Positions 50,993 to 61,508 of a stretch of DNA of 64,000 nucleotides are shown here, one piece after another. The notes under the pieces were generated by a model. It was not told the origin of the DNA. It did not search any database and saw nothing but the letters and a program-made list of their open reading frames with translations. Position 1 is the stretch's first letter. Every line of letters starts with the position of its first letter. This DNA comes from an uncultured Bacillota bacterium. GTDB lineage: Bacteria; Bacillota; Clostridia; Christensenellales; QAND01. The stretch spans positions 53,672-117,671 of the forward strand of contig CAJJKN010000006.1 in the NCBI GenBank assembly GCA_905188085.1. The letters run 5' to 3'. Both the position numbers and the translations under genes were made by a program.

Positions 50993-53900
50993 ATGGCCCT
51001 ATGGTGCATTTGCGGGCGGGCAGGCAGCGGAAAAACCACCTGGCTCTGCCAAAAAATAGGGGAGGCCATGCGAAACGGCCGGCCCTCCTATTTGATTGTG
51101 CCCGATCAATACACGCTGGAAGCCGAGCGGGAACTGATGGGGCACTTGAAGACCGAAGGGCTTTGGAATGCCGAAGTGTTGAGCATTTCCAGGCTGTGCG
51201 AGCGCGTGCTTGCCCAGCACCCTTCTGTTTTGCGGCCCATGGACCGGCGCGGGCAGGCAATGGCGGTCAGTCGTATGCTTTTAACCCTGCAAGAGGAGCT
51301 GCCCGTGTATGGGCGCTATACAAAATCGCCGCAGTTTGCCGCGACCTTGGCCGGCGAAATTGCGGAATACAAGCGCTTTGGCATTTCCCCGGAAGCGCTG
51401 GCCGCAGCCGGCGGCACACGCCCGCATCTTATGGAAATTGCCCGGGTCTATCAGGCGTATGAAGCGCATTTGGCCGGGCAATACCAGGACAGCGAAGACA
51501 AAACGGATCTGTGCATTGATCTGATCGGCCAAACGGATTTTTTAAAGGGGGCCTTGGTCTGTATCGACGGCTTTGAAATGTTGACAAAACAGGTGTATCG
51601 CCTGGTTGCCGCCTTGCTTTGCCATTGCAAAGACGTATGCATTACCTTTCGCATGGGCAAAGAGCACGATGCAGACGCGCCTTTGTTTTTAACCGAGCAA
51701 AAGCACTATGACAGGGTTCTTACCCTGGCAACGAAACACGGCATTGCCCATAAAACCATTATGCTTTCGCCCAAAACGCCGCCGCGATATGCGCACAGCC
51801 CGGCGCTTTGCGCGCTGGAGCGCAAGCTGTTTGATTTTAACGCTGCGGCTTACAAAGATGCTGCGCAGGAACTTACCATCGTTCATGCCGGAAATCCCTG
51901 GCAGGAGGCGGAGGACTGCGCACGGCAGATTTTTTCGCTGGTAAAAGACCGCGGCCTACGATATAGAGACATTGCCGTTGTATCTTCGGAGATAGAACTG
52001 TACGGTCCACTGCTGCGGCGCGCGCTTTCTTTATACGATATTCCGATGTTTTGGGATGTGAAAAGGCGGGTGAGCACGCATCCTGCTGCGCAGTTTGTAC
52101 TTTATGCGCTGCGCATTGTGCAAAACAAACGCTATGCGCGCGATGTAGTTCGATTCGTCAAAAGCGGGTTTACCCGCCTTTCGCAAGAACAGGCCGAACA
52201 GCTGCAAAGCTGGATTCGCCGATTTGGCCTGTTGTCCCTTTCCCCCACGCCGCCTGTTTTGCTGGAGGAAGAAGAGCAAGCCGCCTATCTATCTGTGTAT
52301 CACATGTTGTTTGATCCCCTGGATGCCTTAAGCCGCAAACTGCGCCGCGCCTCCTGTGCCAAAGCGCAGGCGGAAGCACTGGTAGAATACCTGGAAGAGG
52401 ACGGATTTGTTTCCAGGCTGCAAGCGCTGGTGGATGAAACCTATCTGGAAGATGGCGAAGTGGCCGAGCAGGCAAGCGAATTTTTCTCGCTTTTGGGCGA
52501 TCTTTTACGCCAAATTATCACCGTATTGGGCGACAAGACCTTATCGCCCGGCGATTTTGCCACGCTGCTTTCCTCCGGCCTGGCGGCAGAGGAAATCGGT
52601 CTTTTGCCCGGCCAAAACGACGCCATCAACGCCGGCTCTATTTTGCGCAGCAAAATGGGCGAAATTAAAGTGCTGTTTGTTTTGGGCATGTCGGCCGGCA
52701 AGGTGCCCTCCGGCGTAAACGAATCCGGCCTGCTGTCGCGCAGCGATCATGCGCTTTTGGAGGAAAATGGCCTCTGGATGGGACATAACGATGCCGAGCG
52801 GGCCAGCGAAGAAGAGCTGGCGCTTTACAGCGTTTTTTGCAAACCCAGCCAACGGTTGTATCTTTCCTATCCGCAGGCGGATTTGGCAGGCAAGCAGCTA
52901 TTGCCTTCGCCCTATATCACGCAAATCGCCGGGCTGTTTCCAAGCGCAGTACAGCGGCCGGTGCAAAAGCCACAGGAAATCGCCACGCCCAAAGCCACGC
53001 TGGTGCCGCTGACGAAAGCCATCCGCGCCGTGCAGGCGGGCGATCGTGTGGATCCTGTTTGGGCGGCGGTATATCAAACCTTAAACACGATGCATTTCCC
53101 GCAGGCAAGGCACGCGCTTTTGGGGCTTACGCCGCGAAACGATGAAATCGGCCCGGTGCTATCACGTGCGCTGTATGCGGAAAACAACGTATTTTTCACC
53201 TCCATCACCGGGCTTGAAACCCTGGCCTGCTGTCCGTTCCGTCATCTGATGGAACGTGGGCTTCATCTAACGCCGGCTGAATCGTTTGGCAAAACGCCGC
53301 TGGACGAAGGGAACTATTATCATTATATTTTGCAGCACTTTTTGCTGCTAAGCCGCGATGAAACGCTTACCCGCGAACAATGCATGGCCCGGATAGACAA
53401 TCTTTGCGATGAATATGAATCCCGCGAGTACCTTTCCGGCCCTTACCGGGCGGATGGGCGCGCCTGTTTGCAGGCGGAAAAGCAGCGCGATTCGCTCTAC
53501 CGCGCCGCCTGGATGCTTTGCCGGCAAAAACAGGGCGGGCAGTTTGTGCCGCAGGGAACCGAGGTGCCCTGCCGGATTGAATGGAATTTGGATGCAAACA
53601 CCAAGGGCATTGCCAAAGGGATCATCGACCGCATTGACATAAAGCGCGAAGAAGGCCATAACTATGTACGCATTGTGGATTATAAGTCCGGGCGGGCGGA
53701 TCAGGCGGATTTAACAAGATTTGCCGCCGGCAGCAGCCTGCAGCTGCCCTTATATTTGCAAACGGCCTCCGAAAAGGCCAATGGGCTGCCCAGCGCTATG
53801 GCGCTTTCCGTTGTGCGCGCCGTCGTGCAGGATGCTCTACCAGAGGACGCAGCCGACAACCTGAACACGCATAAATTAAAAGGCTACTATACCGAACACG

Positions 53901-54184
53901 GGAAAGACGACAGCAGCGTATCCGTGCAAAGCGCCGAGCGAGAATTGAGCCAGGAACAGATGCAGGCTGTCCTTCATAACGCCATGGACACCGCCGAATC
54001 GCTGTTTGAAACCATGGCCCGGGGGCAAACCGCCCCTTATCCGTTGAAAGGGGCCGTAGACGGCTGCAAATATTGCCCGTATCAAAATGCCTGCGGATAT
54101 TTGTCCGGCGTTACGCCGCATCGATTTGTCTGCAAGGCTGCAGGGGTGGCAAAGGAGGGTCATAATGATTCAAACACCGAATGA
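50993..54184 (+). CDS. addB: ATP-dependent nuclease subunit B
   Basis: A 1063-residue subunit of the AddAB helicase-nuclease, which processes double-strand breaks for RecA loading. The Walker A motif is GRAGSGKTTWL at the N-terminus. The C-terminal nuclease has GIIDRIDIKREE and IVDYKSGRADQ. Cys residues for the 4Fe-4S cluster are in LACCPFRHLMERG and CKYCPYQNACGY. In this family AddB scans for Chi and cuts the 5' strand. GGAGGCGG precedes the ATG. It overlaps addA by 20 bases. Confidence 0.95.
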   Translation: MALWCICGRAGSGKTTWLCQKIGEAMRNGRPSYLIVPDQYTLEAERELMGHLKTEGLWNAEVLSISRLCERVLAQHPSVLRPMDRRGQAMAVSRMLLTLQEELPVYGRYTKSPQFAATLAGEIAEYKRFGISPEALAAAGGTRPHLMEIARVYQAYEAHLAGQYQDSEDKTDLCIDLIGQTDFLKGALVCIDGFEMLTKQVYRLVAALLCHCKDVCITFRMGKEHDADAPLFLTEQKHYDRVLTLATKHGIAHKTIMLSPKTPPRYAHSPALCALERKLFDFNAAAYKDAAQELTIVHAGNPWQEAEDCARQIFSLVKDRGLRYRDIAVVSSEIELYGPLLRRALSLYDIPMFWDVKRRVSTHPAAQFVLYALRIVQNKRYARDVVRFVKSGFTRLSQEQAEQLQSWIRRFGLLSLSPTPPVLLEEEEQAAYLSVYHMLFDPLDALSRKLRRASCAKAQAEALVEYLEEDGFVSRLQALVDETYLEDGEVAEQASEFFSLLGDLLRQIITVLGDKTLSPGDFATLLSSGLAAEEIGLLPGQNDAINAGSILRSKMGEIKVLFVLGMSAGKVPSGVNESGLLSRSDHALLEENGLWMGHNDAERASEEELALYSVFCKPSQRLYLSYPQADLAGKQLLPSPYITQIAGLFPSAVQRPVQKPQEIATPKATLVPLTKAIRAVQAGDRVDPVWAAVYQTLNTMHFPQARHALLGLTPRNDEIGPVLSRALYAENNVFFTSITGLETLACCPFRHLMERGLHLTPAESFGKTPLDEGNYYHYILQHFLLLSRDETLTREQCMARIDNLCDEYESREYLSGPYRADGRACLQAEKQRDSLYRAAWMLCRQKQGGQFVPQGTEVPCRIEWNLDANTKGIAKGIIDRIDIKREEGHNYVRIVDYKSGRADQADLTRFAAGSSLQLPLYLQTASEKANGLPSAMALSVVRAVVQDALPEDAADNLNTHKLKGYYTEHGKDDSSVSVQSAERELSQEQMQAVLHNAMDTAESLFETMARGQTAPYPLKGAVDGCKYCPYQNACGYLSGVTPHRFVCKAAGVAKEGHNDSNTE

Positions 54185-57100
54185 AGCGCAAAAGCGCGCG
54201 CTTGAAATCCGCACGCCGCGCGATCTGATCGTTTCTGCCGCTGCCGGCAGCGGGAAAACCGCCGTGATGGTGGATAGAGCCGTTCGGTTGATCGAAGCGG
54301 GCATGCCGATCGGCCGGCTACTGATGACCACCTTTACAAACGCCGCCGCTGCGGAGATGAAACAACGCCTTGCCAAAGAATTGTTAGACTGTGCGGACCG
54401 TAGCGCCCCACAAGCCGCGCAGCGCCTGCGCAGCCAGGCGTTACTCGCGCACAGCGCGGATATTTGCACGATCGATTCGTTTTGCATTCAACTGGCCCGC
54501 CGCTATTTTTATCTGGTGGATTTAGATCCCATGTTTGGGCTGATGGATGAATCTACCGGCCTTGTGCTGCGCGCCCAGGCTTTGGAAGATGTGTTTAACC
54601 GATATTTTGCTCTGCCGGAAGGAGAGGAACGCGCCCGGTTTTTATCTGCCATCAAAGCGCTTTGCTACGGGCGGGAAGAAGACCTGAAAGCCATGATCCT
54701 GCAGGTTTACGAATACAAACAGACCCTGCCGGACGGGGAGGCGTGGCTCAAGCAGGCACGCGCGCATTATGCCGATCCGGAAATGATTCGGCAGGATTTT
54801 GAACATTACAGCCAAAATGCGCATGCGCTGCTTCAGGCGTTGCATGAAAAGGTATGCGAACTGATCTCTTTGCTTGAGGACAGCTGCACGCATAAAAACA
54901 AAGAGGCCATTTTACAGCCCTGGCTGCAAAACGAGCAGGCTTTGGCCCATTTGTCCGCTTCGCCCATAGACAAACAGACGCTTTCGGTTTTGCAGGCATT
55001 GCAGATAAAAAAAGACGCACGGATTAAAAAAAGCCTGTCCTCCGAAGAAAATACGGCCTTTGATGGGCTGCATAAACAGATCAAAACGCTGGTTGCCCAG
55101 AGTAAAAAAGAGCCTGTTTTTGCCGTTGGCCCGGAAGGATTTCTTTTGTTGGGCAAGGAATGCGTGCCTGTTTTTGACTGCCTGTGCGAACTGCTGCAAA
55201 GTTTTGAGCAGACGTATACGGAAGCCAAACAGCAGGCCAACCTGTGGGATTTTTCCGATATTGCGCAAGCCGCGCTTCGCATTTTACAAAACCCGGAAGC
55301 CCGCGCGCAGACCAGTGCGCAGTACGACGCGGTATTTATTGACGAAGTACAGGATACAAACGAACTGCAAGACGCTATCTTATCGCTAATCGCACGCCCA
55401 CGCACCTCGTTTCGCGTGGGGGACGTAAAACAGAGCATCTATTATTTTCGCCATACGGATCCTTCGCTGTTTTTGGCGCGCTACCATGCCTTTAGCCCCG
55501 AAGAAGATGCAGAGCAGCAGCGCATTGACTTAAAGGAAAACTATCGTTCCTGCGCCAATGTGCTGCATGGGGTAAACTGGATTATGCAGCGCTGTATGCA
55601 GCCGCCTGTTTCCGATGTGGCGTATGACGATTCCCAGGCGCTGGTGCCGGGCCGAAAAGAGCAGGGCCCGCCCATCCGCCTGCACCTGATGTTAAAACAG
55701 CGCCCGGAAACGGACGATCCGGCGCTGCGCGCGCTTTCGCTGGAGGACAGCAGCGTTGCACAGGCGCGGGTTGCAGCCGGAGAAATCCGAAGGCTGCTAA
55801 ACCAAACGTTTTGGGACAAAGGGGTAGAGCGCCCCTATACGCTTTCGGATATTGTGGTGCTTGTGCAAACGCGCACGCATGTGGCTTCCTTTGTGCAAAC
55901 CTTGCAAGAGGAAGGCATTGAGGCCGTTTCCGATGCTTCGGCCGAAATTTTAACCACGCAGGAATGCGGCGCGATGCTGCAGGTGCTGCGCGTTGTGGAC
56001 AGCCTGCAAGACGATATTGATTTTGTAACGGCGCTGCGGAGCCCGGTAGGGCAGATGGAGGCGGCGGATCTTGTGCGCATTCGCCTCTATCAAAAACAGC
56101 AGCAGGCCGCAGGCGCCCTGCCGGAGCGGTGTGAATTTTTTCAAGCAGCCCGGCATATGGCCCAGCATGAAGAAAACGAAACCGCCCAGCGGTTGCAACA
56201 GTTTTTTCAGCGCTTGGAGGCCTATCGCCGCTATGCGCACCGGCATAGCGTGGATGAGTTGATTCTATATCTTTATGACGACTGCAACGCGCTTGCTTTT
56301 TACGGCGTTCAGCCGGACGGCGCACAAAAAACGGAAAACCTGATTGCGCTTTGGCAGCGCGCCCAGGGCTATGCGCAAACGGGCGACGGCTCTTTATACG
56401 GTTTTTTGCAGATGTTGGACACGGCGGCAAAGCTTGGCGGCAAAGAACCGCCGCAGCTGCCCACCGGCGGGGATTATGTGCGCATTATGACAATGCACAC
56501 CAGCAAGGGGCTGGAGTTTCCCGCCGTGATTTGTCCGTTTTTGGAGCAATCGCTTTACCGAAAACGCAAAACGGGCGTGCCGCTTTCCAAAGAGTACGGC
56601 ATCGGTTTAAAGCGCTTTCACCAAAAAACGCTAAGCCGGCAGCAAACGCTGTGCTATGCTCTGGCCGAAGCGGAAACGCAGCGGGCGGAAACAGCCGAGC
56701 GCATGCGCCTGTGTTATGTGGCGATGACCCGCGCCAAAGAGCAATTGATTCTCATCGGGCAGGACAGCGAAAAAAATCTGGCGGTCTCCGCGGCAAAACC
56801 GCCGCAAGAGGCCACAAGCATGCTGGATTGGATTTTACCGGCCGTGGCCATTCATCCGGACGGCGCAGCAATACGAGAAAAATTTGGGCTGGATCCGTCC
56901 TTTGTGCCCTCTGCACCCGGCGCGTGGGAGGTTTTGTTTTCCTCTGTAGCTTTGGCAGAAGAGAAAATGTATCAACCAAAGGGGAATTGGCAACGCTTTA
57001 TACAGCAGGCAGCAGGTAAAGAAGATGTTTATTCTGAAGCTTTGCAGCCGCTTTATTATCAATATCCCTACAAAGCCGCCACAGCGCCTGCCAAAATCTC

Positions 57101-57704
57101 CGCTTCGCAGTTAAGCCACGCATGCGAACAGGCACAGGCCCCGGAATTGAGCTGGCCGGCCTGGGAAGCCGTGGCCGGCAAAGCACCGGACGCCGCCCAG
57201 CGCGGCACCTATATGCACCGCGCCATGCAAAACATCGACCTGGCGCAGGCGCAAACACAGCAGCAGGTTTGTGCGCAAATCCAAAAATGGGTGGAAACCG
57301 GGTTTTTCACCAAAGAGCAGGCCGATGCTTTAACCCCGGCGCTCATCGTATCCTTTGCAAACAGCGCCATGGCAAAACGGATTCTGGCTTCCGGGCAAGT
57401 TTTGCGCGAACAGCCCTTTGTGCTGTGCATTCCTTCCAGCCTTGTTTCCGCGGAATATCCCAAGAACGAAACCACCTTGCTGCAAGGCATGATTGACCTT
57501 GCGTTTTGGGAAAGCGACGGCTGGGTCTTGCTGGACTATAAGACGGACCGGATGCCGCCGGAGGGGCCAAGCGCCTTGATTGCCCGCTATCGTGGCCAGC
57601 TTGCTTCTTACCGGACAGCTTTGACAAAACTGACCGGCCAGCCGGTAAAACAGTGCGCATTGGTGTTGCTGCGCTACGGCAACGTATTGGAGATTGATTC
57701 CTGA
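54165..57704 (+). CDS. addA: ATP-dependent helicase/nuclease subunit A
   Basis: A 1179-residue UvrD-like SF1 helicase with a C-terminal nuclease domain. Motif I is SAAAGSGKTAVMVDRAVRL, motif II VFIDEVQDTNELQDAIL, and a late helicase motif MTMHTSKGLEFPAVICP. The nuclease has GMIDLAFWESDGWVLLDYKTDR with its metal-binding Asp and Lys. AAAGGAGGGT precedes the ATG chosen; the frame extends upstream within addB without a ribosome site. It partners with AddB in break repair. Confidence 0.95.
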   Translation: MIQTPNEAQKRALEIRTPRDLIVSAAAGSGKTAVMVDRAVRLIEAGMPIGRLLMTTFTNAAAAEMKQRLAKELLDCADRSAPQAAQRLRSQALLAHSADICTIDSFCIQLARRYFYLVDLDPMFGLMDESTGLVLRAQALEDVFNRYFALPEGEERARFLSAIKALCYGREEDLKAMILQVYEYKQTLPDGEAWLKQARAHYADPEMIRQDFEHYSQNAHALLQALHEKVCELISLLEDSCTHKNKEAILQPWLQNEQALAHLSASPIDKQTLSVLQALQIKKDARIKKSLSSEENTAFDGLHKQIKTLVAQSKKEPVFAVGPEGFLLLGKECVPVFDCLCELLQSFEQTYTEAKQQANLWDFSDIAQAALRILQNPEARAQTSAQYDAVFIDEVQDTNELQDAILSLIARPRTSFRVGDVKQSIYYFRHTDPSLFLARYHAFSPEEDAEQQRIDLKENYRSCANVLHGVNWIMQRCMQPPVSDVAYDDSQALVPGRKEQGPPIRLHLMLKQRPETDDPALRALSLEDSSVAQARVAAGEIRRLLNQTFWDKGVERPYTLSDIVVLVQTRTHVASFVQTLQEEGIEAVSDASAEILTTQECGAMLQVLRVVDSLQDDIDFVTALRSPVGQMEAADLVRIRLYQKQQQAAGALPERCEFFQAARHMAQHEENETAQRLQQFFQRLEAYRRYAHRHSVDELILYLYDDCNALAFYGVQPDGAQKTENLIALWQRAQGYAQTGDGSLYGFLQMLDTAAKLGGKEPPQLPTGGDYVRIMTMHTSKGLEFPAVICPFLEQSLYRKRKTGVPLSKEYGIGLKRFHQKTLSRQQTLCYALAEAETQRAETAERMRLCYVAMTRAKEQLILIGQDSEKNLAVSAAKPPQEATSMLDWILPAVAIHPDGAAIREKFGLDPSFVPSAPGAWEVLFSSVALAEEKMYQPKGNWQRFIQQAAGKEDVYSEALQPLYYQYPYKAATAPAKISASQLSHACEQAQAPELSWPAWEAVAGKAPDAAQRGTYMHRAMQNIDLAQAQTQQQVCAQIQKWVETGFFTKEQADALTPALIVSFANSAMAKRILASGQVLREQPFVLCIPSSLVSAEYPKNETTLLQGMIDLAFWESDGWVLLDYKTDRMPPEGPSALIARYRGQLASYRTALTKLTGQPVKQCALVLLRYGNVLEIDS

Positions 57705-57706
57705 CA

Positions 57707-57736
57707 TTGACTTTTTTCAAGCGCAATGCGTATAAT
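57707..57736 (+). promoter_or_regulatory. Promoter for the CotH/VTC/DUF4956 operon
   Basis: TTGACT and consensus TATAAT are separated by 18 bases. The -35 begins two bases after the addA stop. Confidence 0.75.
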
Positions 57737-57768
57737 GAAGTAAGTCGATAAAACCTTGGAGGCATATT

Positions 57769-60700
57769 TTGGCTACAAGAAGAGCAAATACAAAAGTAAA
57801 TCAGGGAAAACTGGCCCGCACGCTGTTGGTGGTTATCTTTGTTTTGATCGCCATTGCGCTGGTTTCCTTTTTTATCAATAAGGACAAGCCCGCCACTACG
57901 GAAACCATTCAGATCAACGAAGTAATGGCCGGCAACAAGCAGGCCGTGACAGATGAAGAAGGGAACTATTCGGACTGGATAGAATTGTACAACCCCGGCA
58001 CCACCGCCGTATCCCTTTCCGGCTGGGGGCTTTCGGACAGTAAGCTGGAGCAGGCCAAATGGGCCTTCCCGGATGTTTCCATTCCGGCCGGCGGCTATCT
58101 TGTGGTGTATTGTGATAAACAGGACAAGCGCAACGCCGATCAGCCACTGCATGCCAATTTCGGGCTTTCCTCTCAGGGGGAAGACGTGGTGCTGACCAAC
58201 AACGTGGGCGTTATTGTGGACTATACCACCTTTACGCAAATGCCCTCGGATACTTCTATGGGGCGAGATCCGAAAGATACCACGCAATGGATCAGCTTTG
58301 AAAAGGTGACGCCCGGATTTGCCAATACCGATGAAGGCTATGAAGAATATCTGGCCAGCAGAAAAGTGGAATCCTCTCCGCTGCGCCTGAGCGAAATTAT
58401 GACGGCCAACATGACGACGTTGACGGATGACTACGGCGCTTATTCCGATTATATTGAAATTGAAAATACTGGAGACAGCGAAATTGATCTTTCCGGCTAC
58501 GGCCTTTCCAACAAGCCGAACAAAACGATGAAATGGCGGTTCCCGGACGGTACAAAAATTCCCGCGCACGGATTTTTGACCGTATACTGCTCCGGTAAAG
58601 GATATGCCAAAGACGGCAGCAATAACTATCTGCATACCAACTTCCGTTTGAGCAGTTATAAAGCGGAAGTGTCTTTGAGCAACAAGGGCGGCCAGGTGCT
58701 AGATGCCGTAACCGTGCCGGAACTGAAAAGCGACACGGTGTATTTGCGCGACCCATCCTCGAATTATGAATGGAAATCTTCGGCAAAGCCTTCGCCCGGC
58801 TATGCCAACAACGACGAAGGATTCCAAAAATTTGTGCAAAACAACGGCGTGCCCACCGCTTCCGGCGTAATTATCAATGAGGCGATGCCTTATAACGATA
58901 AATACGCACCGGTGGGCGGAGCGTATTATGACTGGGTAGAGATATACAACAGCGGGTCTGCCGCTGTTTCGCTCAAAGGCTGGGGCCTAACGGACAATAC
59001 GGAAAAGCCGTTGAAATGGAAATTCCCGGACATAACCTTGCAGCCCGGTGAATATAAGCTGGTTTATTGTTCAGGGCTTACAGACCAAACCGGCGCAATG
59101 CATGCCAATTTTCGCATTTCCGGCTCGGGCGAAGTGATCGCCTTATACAACGGCAACGAGGAATTGATGGACCGGGTATACGTAGGCGATGTTCCCACCA
59201 ATATGTCCGTTGGCCGTCAAAATGGCTCCAATGGATTTTTTTATTTTCAAACGCCTACGCCTGTGGCCGCCAACAGCGGCGGGGCCATTGGGTTTGCCGT
59301 AAAACCCAACATTACCACGGAGGCCGGCTCTTACCGGGGGGCACAGCAGGTGTCCATGGAGGCGACGGACCCCGGCACCACCATTCACTATACAACAGAC
59401 GGCTCTATCCCCACGGCCAACAGCCCCACCTACACGGGGCCCATTACCGTAGACAAAACCACGGCCGTGCGGGCGCGCGCGTTTAAAGAGGGGCTTTTGG
59501 GCAGCAAGACGGACTCTAAAACCTTTTTGATTGATATTCCGCATACTCTGCCCGTGGTATCTTTGATTACCGACCCGCCGAACCTTTTTGATCCGTATTA
59601 CGGGATCTATGTTTTGGGCGCCAACGGCAGTGGCAACGCGGAAACCGGCTTTATCAACGCAAACTTTAATAAAGACTGGGAACGCGACGTGCATTTTGAG
59701 TATTTTGATGAAACCGGAAAGCAGCAGGTGTCTCTTGATGCCGGCATCCGTATTTTCGGCGCGTTTTCCCGCCGGAAAGACCAGAAGGGATTTTCCATCC
59801 GCGCCAAGGAGCGGTATGGTTCTGCCACCATTGACTATCCGTTCTTTGAAACGCGGCCCTATACTTCGTATAAATCCATCACGCTGCGCGCCGGCGCACA
59901 GGACTGCACGCAGAGCAAGATCCGCGATATCGTCATTACCGACCTGGTGCGCGAAACCACCACGCTGGATGTGGCGGCATACAAGCAAAGCGTGGTGTAT
60001 ATCAACGGCCAATACTGGGGGATCTATAACATTCGCGAAAAGATCAACAAATATATGATCGCCCAGCACCACAACATTCAAAACCCGGACAATATAGATT
60101 TGATCGTGGGCAACGGCACGGCGCTTGTGGGCAGCACGGACAACTATAACCAGATGATCAGCTACATCACAAGCCATGAAGCAAACATCAACGACAAAGA
60201 GGTATACGATACCATTAAAAACTGGATGGATGTAGAAAACTTTGCCGACTGGTGTATTGCGGAAATCTGGTCTAACAATGCAGACCTTGGCAACATAAAA
60301 TACTGGCGCGAAAAAACACCGGACGGAAAATGGCGCTGGATTCTTTACGATTTCTGCTGGGGGATGTATAATCCAGAGATGGACGGTGTAGCGCGGCTGA
60401 CCAATCCGAAAGGCATGGGGGCCGGCAACGGCATATCCACGGTTTTGCTCCGTACGCTGTTGAAAAACAACGAATTTAAAGAAATGTTTTTAACGCGGTT
60501 TGCCGATCATCTGCAAAACACATTTGCCACAGATCGGGTCTTGGCAAAAGTGGAGGAATGTGCCAAGATGATAGAGGACGAAATCGGACGGGATCGCGAG
60601 CGGTGGCAAAACGGCACCGCCGAATCCTGGCGGACCAACCAGATTGCAAAAATGGAAAGCTTTGCCAAGGTGCGCAACGAATACTGCCTGTATCATTTAA

Positions 60701-60783
60701 AACAGTATTTCAACCTGTCCGATGATGAGATGATGAAACGGTTTGGCAGCGTTGGTACAAAGCCGCCGGAGAAGGCGCAATAA
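57769..60783 (+). CDS. Membrane-tethered CotH-kinase protein with three lamin-tail domains
   Basis: A 1004-residue protein. A basic start and one helix at about residues 17-36 anchor it with the body outside. Three lamin-tail-like domains follow (about 46-140, 205-330, 365-500). Each starts with an INEVMAGN-like strand and holds a YxDWIELYN-type core. A chitobiase-C-terminal-like domain lies at about 515-590 (GTTIHYTTDGSIPTANSPTY). The CotH kinase fold (about 595-960) has VYINGQYWGIYNIREKINKY. B. subtilis CotH phosphorylates spore-coat proteins. A motif often D-x-D-W reads DFCW here. TTG start after TTGGAGG. Confidence 0.88.
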   Translation: MATRRANTKVNQGKLARTLLVVIFVLIAIALVSFFINKDKPATTETIQINEVMAGNKQAVTDEEGNYSDWIELYNPGTTAVSLSGWGLSDSKLEQAKWAFPDVSIPAGGYLVVYCDKQDKRNADQPLHANFGLSSQGEDVVLTNNVGVIVDYTTFTQMPSDTSMGRDPKDTTQWISFEKVTPGFANTDEGYEEYLASRKVESSPLRLSEIMTANMTTLTDDYGAYSDYIEIENTGDSEIDLSGYGLSNKPNKTMKWRFPDGTKIPAHGFLTVYCSGKGYAKDGSNNYLHTNFRLSSYKAEVSLSNKGGQVLDAVTVPELKSDTVYLRDPSSNYEWKSSAKPSPGYANNDEGFQKFVQNNGVPTASGVIINEAMPYNDKYAPVGGAYYDWVEIYNSGSAAVSLKGWGLTDNTEKPLKWKFPDITLQPGEYKLVYCSGLTDQTGAMHANFRISGSGEVIALYNGNEELMDRVYVGDVPTNMSVGRQNGSNGFFYFQTPTPVAANSGGAIGFAVKPNITTEAGSYRGAQQVSMEATDPGTTIHYTTDGSIPTANSPTYTGPITVDKTTAVRARAFKEGLLGSKTDSKTFLIDIPHTLPVVSLITDPPNLFDPYYGIYVLGANGSGNAETGFINANFNKDWERDVHFEYFDETGKQQVSLDAGIRIFGAFSRRKDQKGFSIRAKERYGSATIDYPFFETRPYTSYKSITLRAGAQDCTQSKIRDIVITDLVRETTTLDVAAYKQSVVYINGQYWGIYNIREKINKYMIAQHHNIQNPDNIDLIVGNGTALVGSTDNYNQMISYITSHEANINDKEVYDTIKNWMDVENFADWCIAEIWSNNADLGNIKYWREKTPDGKWRWILYDFCWGMYNPEMDGVARLTNPKGMGAGNGISTVLLRTLLKNNEFKEMFLTRFADHLQNTFATDRVLAKVEECAKMIEDEIGRDRERWQNGTAESWRTNQIAKMESFAKVRNEYCLYHLKQYFNLSDDEMMKRFGSVGTKPPEKAQ

Positions 60784-60800
60784 AGAAGGGGGGCGGTTGT

Positions 60801-61490
60801 TTGGCCGGAAAATTCCGTCATGAATTAAAATACTACATCAACATGGCCGCATACTATGAGCTGCGTCATCGGTTATCCACAATTTTATCTCCGGATGAAA
60901 ATGCAGACGAGGAAACGGGCGATTATCATATTCGTTCGCTGTATTTTGATGATTTGGAAGAAAGCAGTCTGATGACCAAAATCGCAGGGTCGGACGACCG
61001 TGAGAAATTCCGTGTGCGCATCTATAACATGGAAGATTCCGTAATTCGTTTGGAGCGCAAAATTAAAAAGGATCAGTATATCTTAAAACACAGCTGCGCC
61101 ATCACGCGCAAGGAATTTGATATGCTGATCAACGGCGACGGTTCGTTTTTGCTACAAAAAAACAAACTGCCGGCAGGGGCCGTGTATTTCGCCATGCGTA
61201 ACAAAGGGCTGCGCCCTGTGAAAGTGGTGGACTATGTGCGTGAAGCGTATATTCACCCGATTGAAGATGTGCGTATTACCTTTGATAAGGATCTTCGCGC
61301 TGGCGTGAACGACTTTAATATTTTTGACAAACAGCTGTTTACCATTCCCATGTTGGACAAGGGGATTATGGTGCTGGAAATTAAATTTAATCAATTTTTA
61401 CCGGGCTATATTCGCCGGGCCTTTGATGGGATTACGGCGATCCAAAGCGCAGTGAGCAAATATGTCATTTGCCGCAAATATGATCTATAA
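60801..61490 (+). CDS. VTC-domain polyphosphate polymerase family protein
   Basis: A 229-residue soluble domain of the VTC superfamily. In yeast Vtc4 this tunnel domain makes polyphosphate from ATP. Expected basic and acidic tunnel residues are visible: FRHELKYYI, FRVRIYN, RLERKIKKDQY, VDYVREAYIHP, DVRITFD and LEIKF. No membrane helix is present, so it may need the neighbouring DUF4956 membrane protein. The start is TTG after GGGGGCGG. It follows the CotH gene by 17 bases and precedes DUF4956 by 18, a compact operon. Confidence 0.88.
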   Translation: MAGKFRHELKYYINMAAYYELRHRLSTILSPDENADEETGDYHIRSLYFDDLEESSLMTKIAGSDDREKFRVRIYNMEDSVIRLERKIKKDQYILKHSCAITRKEFDMLINGDGSFLLQKNKLPAGAVYFAMRNKGLRPVKVVDYVREAYIHPIEDVRITFDKDLRAGVNDFNIFDKQLFTIPMLDKGIMVLEIKFNQFLPGYIRRAFDGITAIQSAVSKYVICRKYDL

Positions 61491-61508
61491 GGGTTAAGGG
61501 AGGACAAT

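Noticed and set aside
57343..60177. Long minus-strand open frames (430 and 344 codons) inside addA and the CotH gene
   Set aside because: Both lie opposite clear, domain-rich genes, have no ribosome site and show biased shadow composition.
60873..60881. DnaA box inside the VTC gene as a separate origin element
   Set aside because: A single perfect nonamer within a coding sequence can occur by chance; only the clustered pair at 63.8 kb was called.
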